Shown here one piece after another: positions 7,791 to 16,260 of a stretch of DNA of 64,000 bases (position 1 is the stretch's first letter; the number at the start of each line of letters is the position of its first letter). The translations under genes were made by a program, and so were the position numbers. The DNA lies in contig UQPB01000012.1 of the NCBI GenBank assembly GCA_900542835.1, positions 16,887-80,886 on the forward strand, written 5' to 3'. The stretch comes from an uncultured Pelosinus sp. GTDB taxonomy: Bacteria > Bacillota > Negativicutes > Sporomusales > Acetonemataceae. The notes under the pieces were generated by a model that worked only from the letters and a program-made list of their open reading frames with translations, had not been told where the DNA came from and searched no databases.

Positions 7791-9686
7791 ATGTCGGAGT
7801 CAAAGCCGTTTCATTGCGGCGATTATGATATCATTGTCGTCGGCGCCGGTCACGCCGGCTGTGAGGCGGCGCTGGCGGCGGCGCGCATGGGAGCGAAGAC
7901 GCTGTTAACAACCCTGACGCTGGATAATATTGCGATGCTTCCCTGTAATCCTTCTATCGGCGGATCGGCCAAGGGACATTTGGTGCGGGAAATCGACGCG
8001 CTGGGCGGCCAGATGGGCCTGGTTGCCGACCAGACGCTGATTCAGATGCGGATGCTCAATACGGCCAAGGGACCGGCGGTGCACGCGCTGCGGGCGCAGG
8101 CGGATAAAAAGCAGTATCAGGCGGGAATGAAACAGACGCTGGAGAACCAGCCTGGCTTGGATGTAAAGCAGCTGCTGGTGGAAGAAATTTGTCTGGAAGG
8201 AGGCCGCGTCAGTGGTATTAAAACTGAAACCGGCGAGCTTTTTTCCTGCCGCTGCCTGATTCTGGCGACAGGCACCTATCTTAGAGGTAAAATTATTATC
8301 GGTGAAACCCAATACAGTGGCGGACCCAATGGTCAGCGGGCTGCGGTCAGATTGTCCGAGTCAATGAAAGCGGCGGGACTGACGCTGATGCGGTTTAAAA
8401 CCGGCACCCCTGCGCGGGTAGACCGCCGCAGTCTTGATTTTAGCAAAATGCAAGTTCAGAATGGCGATGACGAGGCGCATTGTTTTTCCTTTATGACTGA
8501 CGCCGTTACCCGCGAGCAGGTTCCCTGCTGGCTGACGTATACCAACGCCCGTACGCATGAGGTCATTCGCGCTAATTTACATCGCTCGCCGCTTTATATG
8601 GGGGTCATTGAGGGGACCGGGCCGCGTTACTGTCCTTCAATAGAGGATAAAGTCGTCCGCTTCGCCGAGAAAGAATCGCATCAGCTGTTTATTGAGCCGG
8701 AAGGGCTGGATACCAATGAGATGTATGTTCAGGGGATGTCCAGTTGTCTGCCGGTCGAGGTTCAATATCAATTCCTGCGGACTATTCCAGGGCTGGAGCG
8801 GGTAGAAATCATGCGGCCGGCTTACGCGATCGAATATGATTGCGTTGATCCGACACAGTTGAAGCCATCCCTGGAAACGAAAAATATTGCCGGATTATTT
8901 TGTGCCGGACAAACTAACGGCAGCTCCGGTTATGAGGAAGCGGCGGCGCAGGGCCTGCTGGCCGGAATTAATGCCGTTCAGGCCCTTAACGGCAGGGAAC
9001 CGTTGGTATTGAGCCGCTCGCAGGCTTATATCGGCGTGCTGATTGATGATCTGGTGACAAAGGGGACGGCAGAACCCTACCGGATGATGACTTCGCGAGC
9101 GGAATACCGGCTGCTGCTGCGTCAGGATAATGCCGATATCCGCCTGACAGAAATCGGCCGCTCGCTGGGGTTGGTTGATATCGCCCGTTATGAGCGCTTT
9201 GCGGCTAAACGCGACGCGGTCGCGGCGGCAACGGAGCGGCTGAAGGCCGCAGTCATTAGTCCTGCTGCGGATAATCAGGCCAGATTGTCGGCGCTCGGCA
9301 CGGCAGAAATCCGCTCCGGTATCAGTTTATATGATTTGCTGCGGCGGACAGAGGTAAGTTACCGGCTGCTGGCGATGCAGTTTTCCCTGCCGCCGCTGCC
9401 GCCTGCGGTTGAGCTGCAGGTGGAAATAGCAGCCAAGTATGAAGGCTATATCAAAAAGCAAATGGAGCAGGTGGAGCGGGCGGTGCGGCTGGAAGCGAAG
9501 CGACTGGCCGATGATATCGATTACCGGGCTATTCACGGTCTCTCCAGTGAGGCGGTGCAAAAGCTTGATAAAATCCGGCCGCGGTCAATTGGTCAGGCTT
9601 CTCGGATCTCCGGCGTTTCACCGGCGGATGTTTCCATCCTGATGGTTTATCTGGAGCAGCAGCGGCGCAAGGAGATACAGCAATGA
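7791..9686 (+). CDS. mnmG: tRNA U34 modification FAD enzyme MnmG (GidA)
   Basis: This 631-residue flavoprotein opens with a dinucleotide-binding motif (VVGAGHAGCEAALAAA, about residues 16-31). Conserved GidA blocks follow: LPCNPSIGGSAKG, TGTYLRG, the FKTGTPAR block and, near the C-terminus, SRISGVSPADVSIL. It works with MnmE to modify wobble uridine. Its stop overlaps the rsmG start by 4 bp. Length and motifs are complete. Confidence 0.97.
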   Translation: MSESKPFHCGDYDIIVVGAGHAGCEAALAAARMGAKTLLTTLTLDNIAMLPCNPSIGGSAKGHLVREIDALGGQMGLVADQTLIQMRMLNTAKGPAVHALRAQADKKQYQAGMKQTLENQPGLDVKQLLVEEICLEGGRVSGIKTETGELFSCRCLILATGTYLRGKIIIGETQYSGGPNGQRAAVRLSESMKAAGLTLMRFKTGTPARVDRRSLDFSKMQVQNGDDEAHCFSFMTDAVTREQVPCWLTYTNARTHEVIRANLHRSPLYMGVIEGTGPRYCPSIEDKVVRFAEKESHQLFIEPEGLDTNEMYVQGMSSCLPVEVQYQFLRTIPGLERVEIMRPAYAIEYDCVDPTQLKPSLETKNIAGLFCAGQTNGSSGYEEAAAQGLLAGINAVQALNGREPLVLSRSQAYIGVLIDDLVTKGTAEPYRMMTSRAEYRLLLRQDNADIRLTEIGRSLGLVDIARYERFAAKRDAVAAATERLKAAVISPAADNQARLSALGTAEIRSGISLYDLLRRTEVSYRLLAMQFSLPPLPPAVELQVEIAAKYEGYIKKQMEQVERAVRLEAKRLADDIDYRAIHGLSSEAVQKLDKIRPRSIGQASRISGVSPADVSILMVYLEQQRRKEIQQ

Positions 9687-10402
9687 GCTTTGAGGCTATT
9701 TTTCCGGTTGTGGCGGCGGAATTCGGCATTGTCCTGAGTGAGGCCCAGCTGAGTCAGTTTACGCTTTACTACCGGCTGTTGACGGAATGGAATCAGAGAA
9801 TCAATTTGACGGCGATTACCGAGCCAGAGGAAGTTGCTGTCAAGCATATGCTGGACTCCCTGTCCTGCTATGATCCGGCGCTGTTTCCGTCAGGCTGTTC
9901 TGTGGTTGATGTCGGCAGCGGCGCCGGTTTTCCCGGCGTGCCGTTAAAAATTTTGCGGCCGGATTTGTCATTAACACTGTTAGACTCGCTGCAGAAGCGG
10001 ATTAATTTTTTAGAGCTTTTGGCGTGCGAACTGGATTTAGCGGATGTGACCTGTCTTCATACCCGGGCCGAGGAAGCGGGACGGCAGACTAAACTGCGGG
10101 ATCGCTTTGATATTGCCACTTCGCGGGCTGTCGCCAGGTTAAATGTGCTGACCGAACTGTGTCTGCCCCTGGTAAAGCCAGGCGGCTGTTTTATTGCTCT
10201 TAAGGGGGCTCTGTATCGCGAGGAGGCTGCCGAGGCCAAAGCGGCGATCAAACTGCTGGGAGGACGTCTGCGGGAGCTGCGGCCGGTGACTCTGCCTCGT
10301 CTGCCGGATAGCCGCGGTATTGTCTATATTGAGAAGCTGCAGCCGACGCCGTCGGCCTATCCGCGGCGGCCGGGAACACCGGAGAAAAAACCGTTGCCAT
10401 GA
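9683..10402 (+). CDS. rsmG: 16S rRNA m7G527 methyltransferase RsmG (GidB)
   Basis: A 239-residue Rossmann methyltransferase. The SAM-binding loop VDVGSGAGFPG is at about residues 74-84, and the substrate-side block TSRAVARL lies near 151. It methylates G527 of 16S rRNA; loss gives low-level streptomycin resistance in other bacteria. It is translationally coupled to mnmG (ATGA overlap), and noc follows 73 bp downstream, the B. subtilis-like order. Confidence 0.95.
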   Translation: MSFEAIFPVVAAEFGIVLSEAQLSQFTLYYRLLTEWNQRINLTAITEPEEVAVKHMLDSLSCYDPALFPSGCSVVDVGSGAGFPGVPLKILRPDLSLTLLDSLQKRINFLELLACELDLADVTCLHTRAEEAGRQTKLRDRFDIATSRAVARLNVLTELCLPLVKPGGCFIALKGALYREEAAEAKAAIKLLGGRLRELRPVTLPRLPDSRGIVYIEKLQPTPSAYPRRPGTPEKKPLP

Positions 10403-10475
10403 TTTTCCAAAAGAAGGAAATAATCGCAGGTGTGGCGAATAGATAGTCAGCTAATTTTGTAAGGCGGTGTCATTT

Positions 10476-11390
10476 ATGAAGAGTATCGCCAGATTACTGG
10501 GGATCGGATCTGATAAAGCCAGCCAGGAACCGACGCAGCCGGTGCTGCAGGAAGTAGCGGTTGAGGAGGAGCCGGCTGTGGCGTTGGCCGATAGCATGCC
10601 GGGGGCGGAAATTATTTACGTGCGTCAGGCGGAAGTGAGAGCAAATCCGTTTCAGCCGCGGAAAACCTTTCATGAAGAATCGCTGCAGGAACTGGCGGCT
10701 TCGATCCGTGAATTTGGCATTTTGCAGCCGTTGGTTGTACGCCGGACGGATGATGGGCTGGAACTGATTGCCGGTGAACGCCGTCTGCGCGCATCCTTGC
10801 TTGCCGGTTTGCCGCAGGTACCGGTTATTGTACGTGCTATTGCCGACAAGGAAATGGCTGAGCTGGCGATGATTGAAAATCTGCAGCGGGAAGACCTGCA
10901 TTTCCTTGAGGAAGCGGAAGGATATCAACTATTGATTTCGCAATTTGGCCTGACCCAGGAGGAGATGGCCGCCCGTGTCGGCAAGAGTCAGTCGACCATT
11001 GCCAATAAATTGCGGCTTTTAAAGCTGGAGCCGGATGTAAGGCAGTCGCTGCGTGAGTTTTCCTTGACGGAGCGCCATGCCCGGGCGTTGTTGAAGCTGG
11101 AGACTGCTGAGTCGCAACGGCAAATGGTGCAGCTTGTCCGTGATAAAGAATTAAATGTCAGAGAGACGGAAGCGGCGATCGAAGAGTACCTGGAAGCTAT
11201 TTCCCGGGAAAACACTCCCGCGGAGCCGCGGCGCAATGTGATTAGGCTGATTAAGGATGTACGGATTTTTATTAATACCATTTCGAATCTGGCCAATGAT
11301 ATGAAAAAAGCGGGTTTGCCGGTAAATGTACAGCAGGAACAAAATGATGATTATGTAATTTTGACAATGCGCATTCCCAAGAAAAAATAG
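10476..11390 (+). CDS. noc: Nucleoid occlusion protein Noc (ParB paralogue)
   Basis: This 304-residue ParB-family protein differs from the parB product 4 kb downstream. Its opening MKSIARLLGIG resembles the amphipathic membrane-targeting helix of Noc (B. subtilis MKHSFSRFFGLG). The ParB N-domain has the CTP-binding motifs GERRLRAS and ENLQRE, followed by a helix-turn-helix (LTQEEMAARVGKSQSTIANKL split at about residue 160) and the Noc-like ERHARALLKL. Noc binds its own palindrome and blocks septum formation over the nucleoid. The ATG at 10476 follows AAGGCGGTG; a GTG at 10467 is the alternative. A Noc-type site lies inside the gene. Noc rather than a second ParB is inferred from position and N-terminus. 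Confidence 0.88.
   Translation: MKSIARLLGIGSDKASQEPTQPVLQEVAVEEEPAVALADSMPGAEIIYVRQAEVRANPFQPRKTFHEESLQELAASIREFGILQPLVVRRTDDGLELIAGERRLRASLLAGLPQVPVIVRAIADKEMAELAMIENLQREDLHFLEEAEGYQLLISQFGLTQEEMAARVGKSQSTIANKLRLLKLEPDVRQSLREFSLTERHARALLKLETAESQRQMVQLVRDKELNVRETEAAIEEYLEAISRENTPAEPRRNVIRLIKDVRIFINTISNLANDMKKAGLPVNVQQEQNDDYVILTMRIPKKK
11199..11212. promoter_or_regulatory. Noc-binding-site-like palindrome inside noc
   Basis: ATTTCCCGGGAAAA matches 13 of 14 positions of the B. subtilis Noc-binding consensus ATTTCCCGGGAAAT. It lies in the coding sequence (Ala-Ile-Ser-Arg-Glu). A site within noc would parallel parS within parB. Confidence 0.6.
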
Positions 11391-11510
11391 GCGTGTGCGC
11401 CTGCTGTCGGAGTGACGTCGCTGACAACCTGTTTACAGCCAGGACCGCGATTTTGCTGTGCCTGCAGTACTGAACTTATTATACGCTCTTTGATCAGTGC
11501 AGTGATACAA

Positions 11511-11556
11511 ACAGCCAGCCGGAAGAAGGAATCTCTTCCGGCTGGCTGTTTTTTGC
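11511..11556 (+). terminator. Intrinsic terminator after noc
   Basis: A 16-bp perfect stem (11511-11526 with 11534-11549), a 7-nt loop and a following T-run end the rpmH-to-noc transcript. The rest of the noc-metH spacer (11557-11700) holds only an imperfect inverted repeat (GATAAGCACTGATTA near 11588 against TAATCAGCGCTTAC near 11667) downstream of metH. Confidence 0.9.
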
Positions 11557-11700
11557 GGTTTTATTAGCGGTATATACTGCCGGTGGCAGATAAGCACTGA
11601 TTAGTATTCAAACAGCAGAAGCTGACGCCTCCAGGCAGATCTCTTTTCAGCCCGACTGGTTCTTTTAATCAGCGCTTACCTAGGCATGAGCGCGGTGTTT

Positions 11701-14130
11701 CTACTGGGTTAGGCCTGTTAGGGAACTAGCTTTGGTGATTTCTTTGCAGATCGCTACCGCGGCGACAGCGTCGGCAGCGTAACTGGCGCCAACACTGGAG
11801 GCATACTCCGCTGTCAGTACAGCGCCGCCGGCAATGACGGCTTTTTCGCAGCCGGCGGTGCGCAGGCTCTGGATGGTTATATCGATCTGCGGCAAGGTCG
11901 TCGTCATTAACGCGCACAAGCCGACAATATCCGCGTTGTGTTTTAAGGCTGCGTCGACAACCTTTTCGGCACTGACATCTTTACCTAAATCGATGACTTG
12001 AAAGCCGTTGTTTTCTAATAGAGCGGCAACGATATTTTTTCCCAGGTCATGAATATCGCCTTTTACTGTTGCTAGCAGGACTGTTCCACGTGAAACAGTT
12101 TGGTGAGCTGGCATAATAGCCCGAATCGCTTCAAAGGCTACTTTCATTGTCTCCGCCGATAAGAGTACCTGCGGCAGGAATACCAGCCCGGTGCCAAAGT
12201 CTTTGCCAATATCGTTCATCGCGCCGGATAAGGCAAGATCAGTAATTTCTAAAGGAGTATGCTTGGCGGCAAGGGCCTGTTCTACCAGCGGTTTAATCCG
12301 GTCCTTTTCGCCGGTAATTACGCATTGCTTGATTTCCTGAAGCAGCGGCGGCAGCTCGCCGCCTGCCAGCGCCGATGCTGCTACTGCCGGCTTGACAGCG
12401 GCTGCCGCCGCCGGAGCGGGAGTGGATTGGGCATAGGCGGCAGCATAGTATTTAGCGTGTTGATCCTTGCCCAGCAGCACCGCCGATGCGGCCAGTATAT
12501 CCTGCATTAGGGGGGCGTGAGGATTAAGAATGGGGGCGTCAAGGCCGGCTGCCAGAGCCATGGCGCAAAAGGCGCCGTTCAGCAGGTCGCGGCGTGGCAG
12601 GCCAAATGAGACGTTGCTAAGACCCATAACGGCGGGAATGCCGAAATGAGTGCGATAAGCAGCCAAAGTACGCAGTGTTTCCTGGGCTGCCGTCTGGTCG
12701 GCGGCTACGGTCAAAGTGAGCGCATCCAGCAGCAGGTCATTATCCGTAAGACCGGCACTCTTGGCAGCGGCAATCAATTCGCCGGCAATGGCAACGCGTT
12801 CTGCGGCTGTGCTCGGCACTCCCGCCGGAGTCAGCGGCAGGCAGAGGACGGCGGCGCCGTATTTTTTCGCCAGTGGCAGGAAGGTTTCGATCCGTTCCGG
12901 CTCAGCGCTGACAGAATTGATCAGAGCACGGCCGGGGAAAGCACGCAGGCCCGCTTCCAGCGCCGCCGGATCTGTGGTATCAATCGCCAGCGGGACATTG
13001 GTCATAACCGCCAATTGTTCAACCGCGTATTTCATCAACGGAGTTTGGTCAATGCCGGCAACGCCCATGTTGACATCAAGCACTACGGCGCCGGCTTGGA
13101 CTTGGGCTAATGCCTCGCGCTTCACCATCTGGAAATTGCCGCTTTTGAGCTCCTGGGCCATTAGTTTACGCCCGGTAGGGTTGATTCGTTCTCCGATAAC
13201 GGCGGTCGGATAGTTCTTTCCTATATAAATATGACGGCTGCGGCTGGCCAGGACAACTGTTTTTTCCGGCAGCTGGCGCTGCCGCGGCTGGCTGTCAAGC
13301 TGGTCAATTACCTGACGGGCGGCCTGAATATGTGCCGGTGTAGTGCCGCAGCAGCCGCCGAGATAGGCTGCTCCGGCTTCAGCCAGCCGGGGAATCCAGG
13401 CGGCGAACTCATCCGGGCTCATGTGATAATGAGTTTGACCATTCTCAAGCTCCGGCATGCCGGCGTTGGGTTGAATAATAATTGGCTTGGCAGTAGCCGC
13501 CGTCATTGCCTTGACGACATCAAGCAGCTGCGCCGGACCCAGTGAGCAGTTGGCGCCAATAATGTCGGCGCCCAGCTTATCAAGAATGACAGCGGCTGTC
13601 GCCGGGTCAGTGCCGGTTACGGTACGACCATCCTTTTCAAAGGTAAGCTGACAAATAACAGGTTTGGCAGTAACCGCTTTTGCCGCCAGCAGCGCGGCCC
13701 GCATTTCCTGAATATCAATAATAGTTTCAATTAAGATGTAATCGGCGCCCGCCTCGTCCAGTGCCGCTATTTGTTCGGCAAAAGCCTGGTAGGCGTCTTC
13801 AAATGAAAGTTCTCCCAAGGGCTGCAGCAGCTGGCCGCTGGGACCGACAGAGCCGGCTATTTTTGTCGAAGGCAGGCAGGCTTCACGGGCTGCCCGGACA
13901 GCGGCAAAGCAAATCGGTTTTACGGAATCGGCCAGACCGTAATGCGCCAGCTTGACACGGCTGGCGCCGAAGGTATTGGTTTCAATAATTTCGGCGCCGC
14001 TGTCAACGTATTGTTTATGTATGGCTGTAATCAATTCCGGTCTTAGCAGGCACCAGGCCTCGGGGCAGGCGCCTGCAGGCAGTCCGGCCTGCTGCAGCAT
14101 TGTTCCCATTGCGCCGTCGAATAGTATCAT
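11701..14130 (-). CDS. metH: Cobalamin-dependent methionine synthase, short form
   Basis: 809 residues in three modules. The homocysteine S-methyltransferase barrel (about 1-285) has zinc cysteines in GANCSLGP and GGCCGTTP (near 258). A pterin-binding barrel (about 300-560, GERINPTGRK) follows, then a B12-binding region with DIHDLGKN near residue 692, whose His is the lower cobalt ligand. The C-terminal AdoMet reactivation domain of E. coli MetH is absent, which is usual in anaerobic Firmicutes; reactivation would need a separate protein. The start ATG follows AAGGAG. It lies on the minus strand between noc and parA, genes that are often adjacent elsewhere, and contains a perfect parS site. 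Confidence 0.93.
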   Translation of the reverse strand: MILFDGAMGTMLQQAGLPAGACPEAWCLLRPELITAIHKQYVDSGAEIIETNTFGASRVKLAHYGLADSVKPICFAAVRAAREACLPSTKIAGSVGPSGQLLQPLGELSFEDAYQAFAEQIAALDEAGADYILIETIIDIQEMRAALLAAKAVTAKPVICQLTFEKDGRTVTGTDPATAAVILDKLGADIIGANCSLGPAQLLDVVKAMTAATAKPIIIQPNAGMPELENGQTHYHMSPDEFAAWIPRLAEAGAAYLGGCCGTTPAHIQAARQVIDQLDSQPRQRQLPEKTVVLASRSRHIYIGKNYPTAVIGERINPTGRKLMAQELKSGNFQMVKREALAQVQAGAVVLDVNMGVAGIDQTPLMKYAVEQLAVMTNVPLAIDTTDPAALEAGLRAFPGRALINSVSAEPERIETFLPLAKKYGAAVLCLPLTPAGVPSTAAERVAIAGELIAAAKSAGLTDNDLLLDALTLTVAADQTAAQETLRTLAAYRTHFGIPAVMGLSNVSFGLPRRDLLNGAFCAMALAAGLDAPILNPHAPLMQDILAASAVLLGKDQHAKYYAAAYAQSTPAPAAAAAVKPAVAASALAGGELPPLLQEIKQCVITGEKDRIKPLVEQALAAKHTPLEITDLALSGAMNDIGKDFGTGLVFLPQVLLSAETMKVAFEAIRAIMPAHQTVSRGTVLLATVKGDIHDLGKNIVAALLENNGFQVIDLGKDVSAEKVVDAALKHNADIVGLCALMTTTLPQIDITIQSLRTAGCEKAVIAGGAVLTAEYASSVGASYAADAVAAVAICKEITKASSLTGLTQ
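12082..12097. promoter_or_regulatory. parS site inside metH
   Basis: TGTTCCACGTGAAACA is identical to the canonical B. subtilis parS sequence. On the metH strand it encodes Val-Ser-Arg-Gly-Thr in the linker just before the B12-binding domain. ParB-CTP clamps load at such sites and spread to organise the origin. Confidence 0.93.
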
Positions 14131-14171
14131 TTCAGGACTCCTTCCATAGCCGAGGATAAGGGTTTTCTACA

Positions 14172-14200
14172 AAACTACCATAGCCGGGTATGACTGTCAA
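14172..14200 (-). promoter_or_regulatory. Probable metH promoter
   Basis: On the minus strand, TTGACA (14200-14195) is followed after 17 bp by a weak -10 TAGTTT (14177-14172), about 40 bp upstream of metH. The -35 is perfect; the -10 matches only in part. Confidence 0.5.
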
Positions 14201-14567
14201 GCGGGGAACTGTTTTGGCTGGAGAAAAGTATTTTGCGGCATTTTTCATAGCCGCAATTAACTGCAGAACGCTTTGGATACTGGTGTCCGCATGGCATAAA
14301 GTAAAAAATAGCTGGGTAGACTTCCTAGCTTTCGGCGCTGCCGGCAGTGGAGGCCTTTTTAGTGTTTGGGCCCTTTGGTGCAAACAGTGGCTGTTCGTCC
14401 CTTTGCGGGAGCCGGCGGCGCGGCGCCGGTTTTTGTCTGTGCCTGCTGCTGATAACCCGCCGAATCCGGCCCAGTTGCTTACAACAGATTGACGATATCA
14501 ATAAATCTGCAGGAATCTCTATTTACGGTGTGGAATCTAAACAGAATGCAATAAGAGGAACAGAAAG
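14201..14567. other. metH-parA divergent spacer, no gene seen
   Basis: This spacer of about 370 bp between divergent metH and parA has only low-quality open frames without ribosome sites. A TTGACG at 14489-14494 could be the -35 of a parA promoter, but no good -10 follows. No riboswitch was recognised on the metH side. Confidence 0.4.
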
Positions 14568-15341
14568 GTGAGGCATGTGGTAAAAGTAATCGCTATCGCC
14601 AACCAGAAGGGCGGCGTAGGCAAAACAACCACCGCAGTAAATTTATCGGCTTGTTTGGCTGATTTAGACAAAAAGGTGTTATTAATTGATTCTGATCCGC
14701 AGGGAAATGCGACCAGTGGCCTTGGAATCCGGAAAAACGCGATTAAACGTTCGATTTATGACGCGTTAGTTAATGATGTATCGATTGATTCCATGCTGCT
14801 GGATACGCAAATTCCCACGTTGAAAATTTTGCCGGCAACGATTCAGCTGGCGGGGGCGGAGATCGAACTGGTGCCGGTTATGTCGCGGGAAAGCCGTTTG
14901 AAACGGATGCTCGACAGAGTTAAGCACCAGTTTGATTATGTGCTGATCGACTGTCCGCCTTCGCTGGGACTGCTGACAATTAATGCTCTGACCGCGGCTA
15001 ATTCAGTGCTGGTGCCGATTCAGTGCGAGTTTTATGCACTGGAGGGCTTGACCCAGTTGATGAATACGGTATCCCTGGTGCAGAAAAATCTTAATCCGGC
15101 GTTGGCGCTGGAAGGCGTGGTTTTGACCATGTTTGACGGCCGGACAAATTTGTCAATTCAGGTGGTCGATGAAGTTAAGCGCCATTTCCGGCATAAGGTC
15201 TATCAAACGATCATTCCGCGTAATGTTCGTTTAAGTGAAGCACCGAGTCATGGCAAGCCAATTGCCCGCTATGACCCCAAATCGCGCGGCGCTGAGGTTT
15301 ATTATGAATTAGCCAAGGAGGTAGTTGGCGATGACTGTTAA
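14568..15341 (+). CDS. parA: Chromosome-partitioning ATPase ParA (Soj)
   Basis: A 257-residue ParA/MinD-type ATPase with the deviant Walker A QKGGVGKTTT at about residues 13-22 and the ParA blocks LLIDSDPQGN and VLIDCPPSLG. It binds DNA non-specifically as an ATP dimer and moves or senses ParB-parS complexes; in spore formers it also controls DnaA activity. The GTG at 14568 has AGAGGA upstream; a GTG at 14577 is an equally possible start. The 3' end overlaps parB by 11 bp. Confidence 0.95.
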   Translation: MRHVVKVIAIANQKGGVGKTTTAVNLSACLADLDKKVLLIDSDPQGNATSGLGIRKNAIKRSIYDALVNDVSIDSMLLDTQIPTLKILPATIQLAGAEIELVPVMSRESRLKRMLDRVKHQFDYVLIDCPPSLGLLTINALTAANSVLVPIQCEFYALEGLTQLMNTVSLVQKNLNPALALEGVVLTMFDGRTNLSIQVVDEVKRHFRHKVYQTIIPRNVRLSEAPSHGKPIARYDPKSRGAEVYYELAKEVVGDDC

Positions 15342-16230
15342 GCGGGGATTAGGAAAAGGCTTGGGAGCATTTTTTCCAACAGCGGATAATACCAGCGAGC
15401 GGGAAGAAAAAATGGAAATCTTGATTAAGCTGATTACGCCTAATCCTTTTCAGCCGCGGCGCTTGTTTGATCAGGAAGCGCTGGATGAGCTGGCGCGTTC
15501 TATTCGTCAGTACGGTGTGGTACAGCCGATCATTGTTCGCCGCAGCCCGGATGGCTATGATTTGGTAGCCGGTGAGCGGCGCTGGCGAGCGTCTCAGTTA
15601 GCCGGTCTGACTGTGATACCGGCTGTGGTGCGTGATTATACCGATAGTGAGATGACCGAGATTGCCCTGATCGAAAATCTGCAGCGAAAAGACTTAAATG
15701 CAATGGAAGAAGCGGCGGCATTCCAACAATTGATGACTGAATTTGGCCTGACCCAGGAAGAAGTTGCCCGTAAAATTGGCCGCAGCCGTTCAATGGTGGC
15801 GAATATGGTCCGGTTATTGAATTTGCAGCCGGAAGTACAGGAATATGTTTCACGTGGAACATTGTCGATGGGGCAGGCGCGACCTTTGCTCGCGGTTGAG
15901 GATGCGGCAGTCCAGTGTGAGGCGGCCCGGCTAATTATTGAGGAGGATCTCAACGCCCGCGACGCGGAAGAGCTGGTAAAACGGCTGCTGAATAAGAAGG
16001 AGAAAAAGCCTAAAATGCCGCCGCCTGAACAGCAGGAGTTTTTTGTCACAGAAATGGAAGATAAGTTCAAACTGGCATTAGGGACGCAGGTGCGGATTAA
16101 ACCGGGGAAGATGAAGAGTAAGCTGGAAATTGAATTTTATAGTCCGGAAGATTTGGAGCGGATTTTAGAGTGCATGTCTGCCCGGCAGCAAGCAGCAGCC
16201 GCAAAACGGAGCGGCGCGATCATAGTTTAA
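15331..16230 (+). CDS. parB: Chromosome-partitioning protein ParB (Spo0J)
   Basis: This 299-residue protein begins MTVKRGLGKGLGAFF, a standard ParB opening that contacts ParA. The CTP-binding N-domain has GERRWRAS (near residue 86) and ENLQRK. A helix-turn-helix follows (LTQEEVARKIGRSRSMVANM split near residue 147), then a C-terminal dimerisation domain. It loads as a CTP-dependent clamp at parS. A perfect parS lies within the gene and another just after it. The ATG at 15331 lies 10 nt after AAGGAGG; an in-frame TTG at 15325 is the alternative. Confidence 0.95.
   Translation: MTVKRGLGKGLGAFFPTADNTSEREEKMEILIKLITPNPFQPRRLFDQEALDELARSIRQYGVVQPIIVRRSPDGYDLVAGERRWRASQLAGLTVIPAVVRDYTDSEMTEIALIENLQRKDLNAMEEAAAFQQLMTEFGLTQEEVARKIGRSRSMVANMVRLLNLQPEVQEYVSRGTLSMGQARPLLAVEDAAVQCEAARLIIEEDLNARDAEELVKRLLNKKEKKPKMPPPEQQEFFVTEMEDKFKLALGTQVRIKPGKMKSKLEIEFYSPEDLERILECMSARQQAAAAKRSGAIIV
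15846..15861. promoter_or_regulatory. parS site inside parB
   Basis: TGTTTCACGTGGAACA reads on the opposite strand as the canonical TGTTCCACGTGAAACA. Within parB it encodes Val-Ser-Arg-Gly-Thr, the same pentapeptide as the site in metH, just before LSMGQARPLL. Confidence 0.93.
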
Positions 16231-16246
16231 TGTTTCACGTGAAACA
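16231..16246. promoter_or_regulatory. parS site downstream of parB
   Basis: TGTTTCACGTGAAACA, a fully symmetrical parS, starts at the base after the parB stop codon and lies just upstream of aspA. Confidence 0.94.
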
Positions 16247-16260
16247 GAAAGCAAGGCGAT

